NCBI GenBank assembly: GCA_027483285.1
Contig: JAIXUZ010000299.1
Span: 1 to 5,013 of the forward strand
Direction of reading: 5' to 3'
DNA from: Bacteroidota bacterium
GTDB taxonomy: Bacteria > Bacteroidota > Bacteroidia > CAMBQF01
Length of the DNA stretch: 5,013 nt
Shown here: piece by piece, positions 1 to 4,522 of the stretch
Numbering within the stretch: position 1 is the first letter of the stretch
Layout: the number at the start of each line of letters is the position of its first letter
Notes under the pieces: model-generated
The model's input: only the letters and a program-made list of their open reading frames with translations
Told to the model about the DNA's origin: nothing
Database searches by the model: none
Made by a program: the position numbers and the translations under genes

Positions 1-1778
1 ACCTTATGGTAAATGTTTACCCCTGCCACCGAGTCGCCACGGTAGCTGATGAAGTAATCGCCCATTTGCAGGGTATCATTTTTAGGGAGTAAAATGTTTT
101 CGTTGTTTTTAAACTCCTCGCCTAAGTCAACACCCGATTTATTCTCAGAAATAACCTTGCTGCGCGATGTTGAAATTAACGCCCCAAGCAATATCAATGC
201 GAAACCAATGTGGGCAATAGATGCGCCTGCCTTTGGTATTTTACCTTTTAGTACCCTGATGATGTAATCTAAGTTGGCTGTAATGGCAAAGGTTGTGCTG
301 AAGAACAGTATTAAATAAGGAATTTCCTGTGCTTTGTATTTAAAGACAACCTCAGCAGCAATAGTTATTATCAATGATATAAATAAGGCAGGGGCAAGCT
401 TGCGGACAAGGTCGTTACCATCTGTTTTTTTATACTTTAAGAACAGGCCAAAGCCCATGATTCCGGTAATAATAAAGGCAAAAGGCAACTGCCACATGTT
501 GTATACATGAATCTCATTTGACGATGCCGCCCAGTCTGTACCAAATATTTTATTGATAACGGGGCGTGAGGTAAATATAGTAATATGGAATGCTGATAGC
601 GTTAAAACCAAGGCGCCAATAAACATCCAAAACTCGCGCGACCAAAGGTGTTCTTCGGCCTCGTGTTTTGGGAAACCGCCCATGGCACGCACCCATAATA
701 CAATAGCTAAAATGATAAAGAAGGCCATGTATACCAATAACTGGCCCTGCATACCAAGGTCTGTAAAGGCATGGACTGATGCATCGCCCAAAATACCACT
801 GCGGGTAAGGAAGGTTGAATACAATACCAATAGGAACGACGCTATAGCCAGAAAGAATGCTGCCGATAGCGACTGCCCTTTATTTTTATGGATAACCATA
901 ACGTGGGCCGCACCTACTAATACAATCCACGGTACCAGCGATGAGTTTTCTACAGGATCCCAGGCCCAGAAACCACCAAAGCTAAGCGCCTCGTAAGCCC
1001 AGGCACCGCCCATTAATATACCTGTACCCAATACCATAATTCCGAAGAATGTCCAAGGCAAAGCAGGCTTTAACCACTCGGTATATTTTTTGCGCCATAA
1101 GCCGGCAATAGCATAAGCAAACGGAACCAGCGTGCTGGCAAAGCCTAAGAATAACGTTGGCGGGTGTATAACCATCCAATAGTTTTGCAGTAAAGGGTTT
1201 AAACCACGGCCCTGTATTTTAGTAAGGTAATCGGCCATTTTGGTAAACGGCATGTTTATAAAATCCGGATGAAGGCGGGTTAATGTAAAAGGGTTGCTGC
1301 CAATAACCAGGGTATCTGTAACCTCTATGCCCAACACCATAGAAGCCAGGAATACCTGCACAATGGCGTAAATTGTCATTACGGTTGATTCCCATTCTTT
1401 AGACAACCAAATAAGCAGGTTACCCAGTACTACGTTCCAGAATGTCCATAACAAGAAGCTTCCCTCCTGCCCTTCCCAAAGGCAGCTAAGGATGTACTTC
1501 ATGCGCATTTCGTTATTAGAGTGTTCCCACACATAGTGGTACTCATACCTATGGTTGAACAACAGGTACAATAAAATACCAAATATGCTGATAACCGAAA
1601 TACTGTTTAGCCAATAGCCTATGCGGCCGGTAAGAATCCAGTTACGCTTTTCCTCGTCGGTTTTACTAAGGCTGGAAATAAAATAACTAACGGCTGATAA
1701 TAACGCCCCGGTAAAGGATGCAATAATAGCTGCATTGCCCAGTTTACCCCAAATAAGTTGCTCACCAATGTATTCCAT
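1..1778 (-). CDS. ccmF: Cytochrome c heme lyase subunit CcmF (3' end beyond window)
   Basis: Integral membrane protein of the CcmF/CcsA heme-handling family, which takes heme from holo-CcmE and joins it to the CxxCH motif of apocytochrome c on the periplasmic side. The first 592 residues are visible without a stop; the ORF leaves the window at base 1. About fourteen hydrophobic segments can be seen. The WWD heme loop is intact at residues 260-284 (core GGFWAWDPVENSSLVPW, 268-284). The four histidines expected as heme ligands by comparison with E. coli CcmF are present: H205 (IHPPTLF) and H336 (SVHAF) flanking the WWD loop, and H292 (GAAH) and H523 (AHIG) in membrane segments. The N-terminal signature reads WEGQEGSFLLW (101-111), with Gln where E. 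coli has His (WGGHEG). Residues from about 538 begin a soluble, probably periplasmic stretch that is cut off. The ATG at 1778 gives the family-like start MEYIGEQLIWGKLG; the only upstream in-frame stop is about 13 codons earlier. Last visible gene of the ccm operon. Confidence 0.95.
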   Translation of the reverse strand, partial: MEYIGEQLIWGKLGNAAIIASFTGALLSAVSYFISSLSKTDEEKRNWILTGRIGYWLNSISVISIFGILLYLLFNHRYEYHYVWEHSNNEMRMKYILSCLWEGQEGSFLLWTFWNVVLGNLLIWLSKEWESTVMTIYAIVQVFLASMVLGIEVTDTLVIGSNPFTLTRLHPDFINMPFTKMADYLTKIQGRGLNPLLQNYWMVIHPPTLFLGFASTLVPFAYAIAGLWRKKYTEWLKPALPWTFFGIMVLGTGILMGGAWAYEALSFGGFWAWDPVENSSLVPWIVLVGAAHVMVIHKNKGQSLSAAFFLAIASFLLVLYSTFLTRSGILGDASVHAFTDLGMQGQLLVYMAFFIILAIVLWVRAMGGFPKHEAEEHLWSREFWMFIGALVLTLSAFHITIFTSRPVINKIFGTDWAASSNEIHVYNMWQLPFAFIITGIMGFGLFLKYKKTDGNDLVRKLAPALFISLIITIAAEVVFKYKAQEIPYLILFFSTTFAITANLDYIIRVLKGKIPKAGASIAHIGFALILLGALISTSRSKVISENKSGVDLGEEFKNNENILLPKNDTLQMGDYFISYRGDSVAGVNIYHK

Positions 1779-1801
1779 TTTACCTAACCCCAACCACTCT
1801 A

Positions 1802-1809
1802 CAAAAGTA
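1802..1809 (-). promoter_or_regulatory. Candidate internal promoter -7 box (TACTTTTG) for ccmF
   Basis: The 63-base ccmE-ccmF gap is the longest in the operon and carries TACTTTTG on the minus strand, an exact fit to the Bacteroidota -7 consensus TAnnTTTG. Transcription from it would begin near 1797, giving a leader of about 20 bases before the ccmF ATG. No clear -33 TTG element lies at the expected 19-21 base spacing, so it may be weak or a chance match. The identical octamer stands in front of guaA. Confidence 0.35.
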
Positions 1810-1841
1810 AAGAGCAGCTATAACTATGGGGCCTATTTTAG

Positions 1842-2276
1842 TTAATTTACAGCCTTAAATTCTTTTTCTGTAGGCTCAACACCTTGTTGAGTAGCCTGTG
1901 GGCCTTTCTTATCGGTATACTTAGAAGGGCATTTAGTTAATATTTTTGATGCCACAAAATCGGCACCTACAGCTTTACCTGTTACCACAATAGTATCGGT
2001 ATGCTCAAAATTTTCGGGCTTGGTACCGTTAAAAACTACCTTACGCTCTTCATTCTTTTTATCAAACACATAAAAAGCAAACAGGTTGGGGTTTTTAATA
2101 GGGTCGTACTCTACAGGTTTGGTTTTATCCAACACGCCTTTAATCTGGTACTCCTTCCCCTCGTTAGCAAAAGCCTTATCAAAAGTAACGGTAGTAGATG
2201 CGCTGGTAATAGACGTTACTACCACACCAATACCAACGGCAATAACAATAATCAAAATAATATGAATACGTTTCAT
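1842..2276 (-). CDS. ccmE: Cytochrome c maturation heme chaperone CcmE, CxxxY variant
   Basis: Periplasmic, membrane-anchored heme chaperone that receives heme from CcmC and delivers it to CcmF. The 144 residues comprise an N-terminal anchor (about 4-22), an OB-fold beta-barrel region (about 29-112) and a flexible charged tail. The section FNGTKPENFEHTDTIVVTG (82-100) matches the conserved barrel segment of the family, in which a G.LPD.F pattern precedes a VVV.G strand. The heme-attachment site is KCPSKY (115-120): Cys116 stands where E. coli has the covalent heme-binding His130, and Tyr120 matches the conserved heme-ligand Tyr. This is the CxxxY form known from archaea and some Deltaproteobacteria. 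The PPE residues that usually follow the Tyr are missing. The gene starts 6 bases after ccmD. The family assignment is firm; the chemistry of the Cys form is inferred from relatives. Confidence 0.93.
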   Translation of the reverse strand: MKRIHIILIIVIAVGIGVVVTSITSASTTVTFDKAFANEGKEYQIKGVLDKTKPVEYDPIKNPNLFAFYVFDKKNEERKVVFNGTKPENFEHTDTIVVTGKAVGADFVASKILTKCPSKYTDKKGPQATQQGVEPTEKEFKAVN

Positions 2277-2282
2277 AACAAA

Positions 2283-2516
2283 CTATTTTTTAATCCCTGC
2301 CTGTTTTTCCAGTTTGCTAATTTTCCTGTCTATCATAACCAGGTAAACAGCAAGGCCAACAAAAACAAGGCTCAATACGGTAACTACCACATAAATTTTA
2401 CCATCGGCCCTAAAGGCATCTGCCATTTGTGGTTTATCTGCCGCTGCATCTTGCGCCATAGCTATTGCCGATGCAAATACTGACAATACCAAGGCTAAAA
2501 ATCTTTTATATAACAT
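2283..2516 (-). CDS. ccmD: CcmD-like small membrane protein with a signal peptide
   Basis: 77-residue protein at the ccmD position between ccmC and ccmE. CcmD is a small single-pass protein that binds the CcmABC complex and helps release holo-CcmE. Residues 1-21 look like a cleavable signal peptide: KR near the N-terminus, a hydrophobic core, and an AMA motif at 19-21 followed by Gln-Asp. After it come a short acidic/polar linker (22-39), one membrane helix (about 41-62) and a basic tail with DRKISKLEK (63-71), which resembles the tail of classical CcmD. Cleavage would leave about 56 residues with the N-terminus outside and the tail in the cytoplasm, the usual CcmD size and topology. The start at 2516 lies 3 bases after the ccmC stop; an ATG directly overlapping that stop (2520) is in another frame and closes within five codons. 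Assignment rests on position, topology and tail rather than strong sequence identity. Confidence 0.75.
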   Translation of the reverse strand: MLYKRFLALVLSVFASAIAMAQDAAADKPQMADAFRADGKIYVVVTVLSLVFVGLAVYLVMIDRKISKLEKQAGIKK

Positions 2517-2519
2517 ACA

Positions 2520-3194
2520 TTAGTCTAATTCGTTCTGTAAAAACTTAAATTCTAGTTCGCGCATGCGTTTACGCACATTTACCAGCCATACGCCCATCAA
2601 TATCCAACCAATAACGGCAGGGTAAAATACGGCACGCATGCCACTATCTAAATCGTACCCGCCAAAGCCGGGGTTGCCCGCCTGGCCGGGGTGCATGCTA
2701 TCATCGGCCATACGTGGCAAGGCATTTACAAATACCATAAACATAACGTAGGCAAAAATATTATATACGGCTGCTATACGCCCGCGTTTGCTTTGCTCAT
2801 CAATAGAAGCCCTAAGGATAAAATAGGCTATGTAGGCTATCATACCCACAGCTACCCCATTTAGTTTAGGGTCGTTAGGCCATGGCTCGCCCCAGGTAAA
2901 ATTGGCCCATGCCATACCGGTTACAATGCCAACGGCGCCAAACATCATGGCAACGTTGGCGGCTTCGGTAGCAATAACATCATATTCGCGCTTAAAGCCA
3001 CGCAGGTAGGCAATGCTATACCCTAGTGAAATGGTTAACAAAGTCATCATTGCAAACCACATGGTAACATGGAAATACAGGTTGCGGATAGTTTCGTGCA
3101 AAACCCAAAGGGCGGGAACCTTGCCAAGGAAGCCCATAACAATGGAATATAACACCAGAATGATACCTAATGCTTTCCACCAATGTGCTTTCAT
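2520..3194 (-). CDS. ccmC: Heme-handling membrane protein CcmC with divergent WWD loop
   Basis: CcmC presents heme on the periplasmic face of the inner membrane and attaches it to CcmE. The 224 residues (E. coli about 245) contain six predicted membrane segments, near 7-24, 39-62, 77-96, 111-128, 141-159 and 188-206. Two histidines match the axial heme ligands of the family: H42 (LYFHV; E. coli H60 in LHVP) and H168 (SMHPG; E. coli H184 in LHQGS). The run FGAVGIVTGMAWANFTWG (85-102) aligns well with E. coli before its WWD loop. The loop itself reads WGEPWPNDPKLN (101-112) instead of WGTWWVWDARLT, so two of the usual tryptophans are Pro104 and Asn107, while W101, G102, W105 and D108 remain. 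The start gives the family-like MKAHWWKALG and lies 14 bases after ccmB. Naming it CcmC rather than a generic CcsA-family protein rests on operon order and size. Confidence 0.92.
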   Translation of the reverse strand: MKAHWWKALGIILVLYSIVMGFLGKVPALWVLHETIRNLYFHVTMWFAMMTLLTISLGYSIAYLRGFKREYDVIATEAANVAMMFGAVGIVTGMAWANFTWGEPWPNDPKLNGVAVGMIAYIAYFILRASIDEQSKRGRIAAVYNIFAYVMFMVFVNALPRMADDSMHPGQAGNPGFGGYDLDSGMRAVFYPAVIGWILMGVWLVNVRKRMRELEFKFLQNELD

Positions 3195-3208
3195 AATTCA
3201 ACGTGATT

Positions 3209-3865
3209 TTAGTCGTGCCAAAGATACGGAAATAACAGATAGCCTAATGCTGCCGTAACAATATTAAGTGAGCCCAGGGCTATTAAATAGTTGGTAGGAT
3301 CTTCTAACAACATGCCCGAAACCGCCATGGATGATAGTTTGATAACGATAATAAGAATAGGCATTAGCAAAGGGATGCTTAAAATAGCCATAAGCGCCAG
3401 GTTGCCATTAGTGCGCGATGCTATGGCCGACACCATGGTTAGCACCGCAGCAAAGCCCGAAGCACCTAAAACAGCGGTACCCAAAAACAAGGACATCTCA
3501 ACCACCTGGTTACCAATAAGGGTTGAATAAACCAAAATAGTAACCAATGTTAAAGCAATGGTTAGCAGTATATTATAAATTATTTTTGACAAGATAACAG
3601 CACCGGGCGATGCCAGGGTGTAGGTGTATAACTGAACCTCTTTACTCTCGCCGCCGAAACTTTTAGAAACCGCATTGGTAGCCGCAAAAAGCTCTATTAC
3701 CCAAAAAAGGGCGTTCCAGGTAGTTTTGCTGTCTATGGTGTGGAACGATAGGTAACAAATAAAGACGGTGCTAACGGCATACAACACAATGGCCCCCAAC
3801 GCATACTTTTGGCGGAATTCCATTACAAACTCTTTTTGTATCAGGCTGATTGTTTGCTTAAACAT
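3209..3865 (-). CDS. ccmB: Heme exporter permease CcmB
   Basis: Membrane subunit of the CcmAB ABC transporter, which uses ATP hydrolysis by CcmA to release holo-CcmE from CcmC-CcmD. At 218 residues it is nearly the same length as E. coli CcmB (220). It has a cytoplasmic N-terminal amphipathic stretch (1-20, ISLIQKEFVMEFRQK), then about six membrane segments (near 23-40, 50-65, 90-115, 124-148, 156-177 and 193-213). The cytoplasmic loop SFGGESKEVQLYTYTLASP (69-87) corresponds to the segment following the ER.FR..L motif in other CcmB proteins and probably contacts the ATPase. The IPLLMPILI run (164-172) fits the conserved PL..P.LI helix. It is the first gene of the operon, directly behind a good promoter, and the usual upstream neighbour ccmA is absent. 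Confidence 0.93.
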   Translation of the reverse strand: MFKQTISLIQKEFVMEFRQKYALGAIVLYAVSTVFICYLSFHTIDSKTTWNALFWVIELFAATNAVSKSFGGESKEVQLYTYTLASPGAVILSKIIYNILLTIALTLVTILVYSTLIGNQVVEMSLFLGTAVLGASGFAAVLTMVSAIASRTNGNLALMAILSIPLLMPILIIVIKLSSMAVSGMLLEDPTNYLIALGSLNIVTAALGYLLFPYLWHD

Positions 3866-3866
3866 A

Positions 3867-3901
3867 GTTGCCGGTTGTCAGTTGCCTGTTTCCTGTTTTT
3901 A
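3867..3901. repeat. Tandem array of five degenerate 7-base units in the ccm leader
   Basis: On the plus strand five consecutive 7-base units each begin with GTT: two examples are GTTGCCG (3867) and GTTGCCT (3881), and the later units at 3888 and 3895 drift towards T. The period is exact over 35 bases. Read as ccm mRNA, each unit ends in AAC, so the leader becomes an A/C-rich, U-poor string ending one base before the ccmB ATG. It lies between the predicted promoter box and the start codon, so it would make up almost the whole 5' untranslated region. Confidence 0.75.
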
Positions 3902-3907
3902 TTTAAG

Positions 3908-3915
3908 CAAAGATA
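3908..3915 (-). promoter_or_regulatory. Predicted ccm operon promoter, -7 box TATCTTTG
   Basis: TATCTTTG on the minus strand fits the Bacteroidota sigma-factor -7 consensus TAnnTTTG exactly and sits 42 bases upstream of the ccmB ATG, in the only sizeable gap before the operon. Transcription would begin near 3903. No convincing TTG -33 element is seen 19-21 bases further upstream; that interval instead holds a GC palindrome and the edge of a second repeat array. Confidence 0.6.
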
Positions 3916-3918
3916 GTT

Positions 3919-3929
3919 AGCGCTGCGCT
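3919..3929. promoter_or_regulatory. Small palindrome AGCGC-T-GCGCT beside the ccm promoter
   Basis: A perfect 5-base inverted repeat around a central T, GC-rich within an AT-rich gap, starting three bases upstream of the ccm -7 box, where the -7/-33 spacer would be. The position suits an operator, but the site is short and nothing in the sequence names a regulator. Confidence 0.3.
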
Positions 3930-3930
3930 T

Positions 3931-3958
3931 AATTATGAATTATGACTTATGAATTTTG
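3931..3958. repeat. Second tandem array of 7-base units (AATTATG type)
   Basis: Four units in exact 7-base phase: AATTATG at 3931 and 3938, ACTTATG at 3945 and AATTTTG at 3952. It has the same period as the array at 3867-3901 but an unrelated sequence. It lies in the divergent gap, where the -33 region of the ccm promoter and upstream sequence for the plus-strand CoA-binding gene would be. Beyond it (3959-4021) the gap is AT-rich with two TTTTAGTT copies 12 bases apart (3992 and 4004) and no convincing promoter box for the plus-strand gene. Confidence 0.7.
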
Positions 3959-4021
3959 AGAATTAATCATTTTGCTTAGTTAGTTGTTCTATTTTAGTTA
4001 CACTTTTAGTTTTTAGCTGAT

Positions 4022-4381
4022 ATGAAAACGACATTGGTATTAGGAGCCACAGAAAAGACAGACCGCTACGGCAATATTGCCCTTAAGCGTTTGTTAAAAT
4101 ATAACCACACGGTAAAAGCCATTGGTATACAAGAAGGCAATGTTGATGGTGTACCCATACAAACAGGCACCCCGGCATTTGACGATATTGATACCGTTAC
4201 CTTGTATCTGAACCCAAAAAACCAGGAGCAGTACCTTGATTATATCATCAGCCTGAAACCACGGCGTATTATCTTCAATCCCGGAACAGAAAACCCAAAG
4301 TTAGAAAACCTGGCCCGCCAAAACGGCATTGAGCCAATTGAGGCGTGTACCTTGGTTATGTTGAGTACGGGGCAGTATTAA
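4022..4381 (+). CDS. CoA-binding (YccU-like) Rossmann-fold protein
   Basis: Small soluble protein of the CoA-binding domain family (Pfam CoA_binding_2, YccU-like) related to the nucleotide-binding domain of succinyl-CoA ligases. Family members are usually 120-140 residues; this one has 119 and consists of the single domain. The first strand and turn are TLVLGAT (4-10), followed by a DRYGNIALKRLLKY helix (14-27) and VKAIGIQEG (31-39), as in Rossmann nucleotide-binding folds. The most conserved parts are DTVTLYLNPKNQ (57-68), FNPGTENP (85-92) and the end IEACTLVMLSTGQY (106-119), with Cys109. The cellular role and true ligand are unknown for most relatives. The start is the first ATG, with no Shine-Dalgarno sequence, and TAGCTGAT lies just before it. 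It stands alone, divergent from the ccm operon and separated from guaA by a repeat-filled gap. Confidence 0.88.
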   Translation: MKTTLVLGATEKTDRYGNIALKRLLKYNHTVKAIGIQEGNVDGVPIQTGTPAFDDIDTVTLYLNPKNQEQYLDYIISLKPRRIIFNPGTENPKLENLARQNGIEPIEACTLVMLSTGQY

Positions 4382-4384
4382 ATG

Positions 4385-4424
4385 AATAAGCGAATGTGCC
4401 AATAAGCGAATTAGCGAATAAAAT
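4385..4424. repeat. Tandem array of 8-base units (AATAAGCG type), left arm
   Basis: Five 8-base blocks in exact phase from 4385, each starting with AAT: AATAAGCG occurs at 4385 and 4401, AATTAGCG at 4409, with more degenerate blocks at 4393 and 4417. The array begins three bases after the stop of the CoA-binding gene. It is the reverse complement of the array at 4475-4506. Confidence 0.7.
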
Positions 4425-4510
4425 ATTCAATTTGATAATTAAGATTGGCGGTTTTCAACAAGGGCTAAAAAATAAATTCGCCAATTCGCTAATTCGCTAA
4501 TTGACAAATT
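4393..4510. repeat. Long inverted repeat, 27-base arms, between CoA-binding gene and guaA
   Basis: Bases 4393-4419 and the reverse complement of 4484-4510 match at 24 of 27 positions (mismatches at arm positions 4, 7 and 12); the inner 15 bases are identical. The loop of 64 bases (4420-4483) is AT-rich with one GC patch, ATTGGCGG (4444-4451). Transcribed RNA could form a long hairpin downstream of the CoA-binding gene, and DNA could extrude a cruciform. There is no T-run directly after the right arm, so it is not a standard intrinsic terminator. Confidence 0.7.
4475..4506. repeat. Tandem array of 8-base units (AATTCGCT type), right arm
   Basis: Four 8-base blocks in exact phase, all starting with AATT: AATTCGCC at 4475, AATTCGCT at 4483 and 4491, and AATTGACA at 4499. 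A further AATT follows in phase at 4507 and leads straight into the guaA promoter box at 4512. The units are the reverse complement of those in the left arm. Confidence 0.75.
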
Positions 4511-4511
4511 G

Positions 4512-4519
4512 TACTTTTG
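4512..4519 (+). promoter_or_regulatory. Predicted guaA promoter, -7 box TACTTTTG
   Basis: Exact match to the Bacteroidota -7 consensus TAnnTTTG, ending three bases before the guaA ATG. Initiation four to five bases after the final G would fall on or next to the start codon, so the message would have almost no leader. TTG at 4501-4503 is too close (8 bases) to act as the -33 element; the expected -33 interval lies inside the 8-base repeat array. Confidence 0.5.
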
Positions 4520-4522
4520 CCC

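Noticed and set aside
553..996. 147-codon open frame on the plus strand
   Set aside because: Lies entirely inside ccmF on the opposite strand; the translation is low-complexity and matches no family I know, while the minus-strand frame shows all CcmF motifs.
982..1179. 65-codon open frame on the minus strand
   Set aside because: A shadow in another frame of the ccmF coding strand, within the region encoding the HPP and WWD segments.
2001..2483. 160-codon open frame on the plus strand
   Set aside because: Antisense to ccmE and ccmD, which are well supported; its Asn/Lys/Phe-rich translation reflects AT-rich antisense sequence.
3013..3258. Open frames on both strands around the ccmC start (81 codons plus strand, 61 codons minus strand)
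   Set aside because: Both overlap ccmC in wrong frames and have no recognisable domain.
3291..3530. 79-codon open frame on the plus strand
   Set aside because: Antisense to ccmB; no domain or start-site support.
3967..3974. TCATTTTG as a promoter box for the CoA-binding gene
   Set aside because: One mismatch to TAnnTTTG in an AT-rich gap, about 48 bases from the ATG and without a spaced TTG. TAGTTTTT at 4007 is an equally poor alternative, so neither is called.
3866..4021. Insertion-sequence remnant in the divergent gap
   Set aside because: No terminal inverted repeats, target-site duplication or transposase fragment could be seen; only short tandem arrays and promoter-like sequence are present.
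4393..4510. Inverted repeat as an intrinsic terminator, or the arrays as CRISPR
   Set aside because: The 64-base loop and lack of a trailing T-run do not fit an intrinsic terminator. The 7-8 base contiguous units without spacers do not fit CRISPR.
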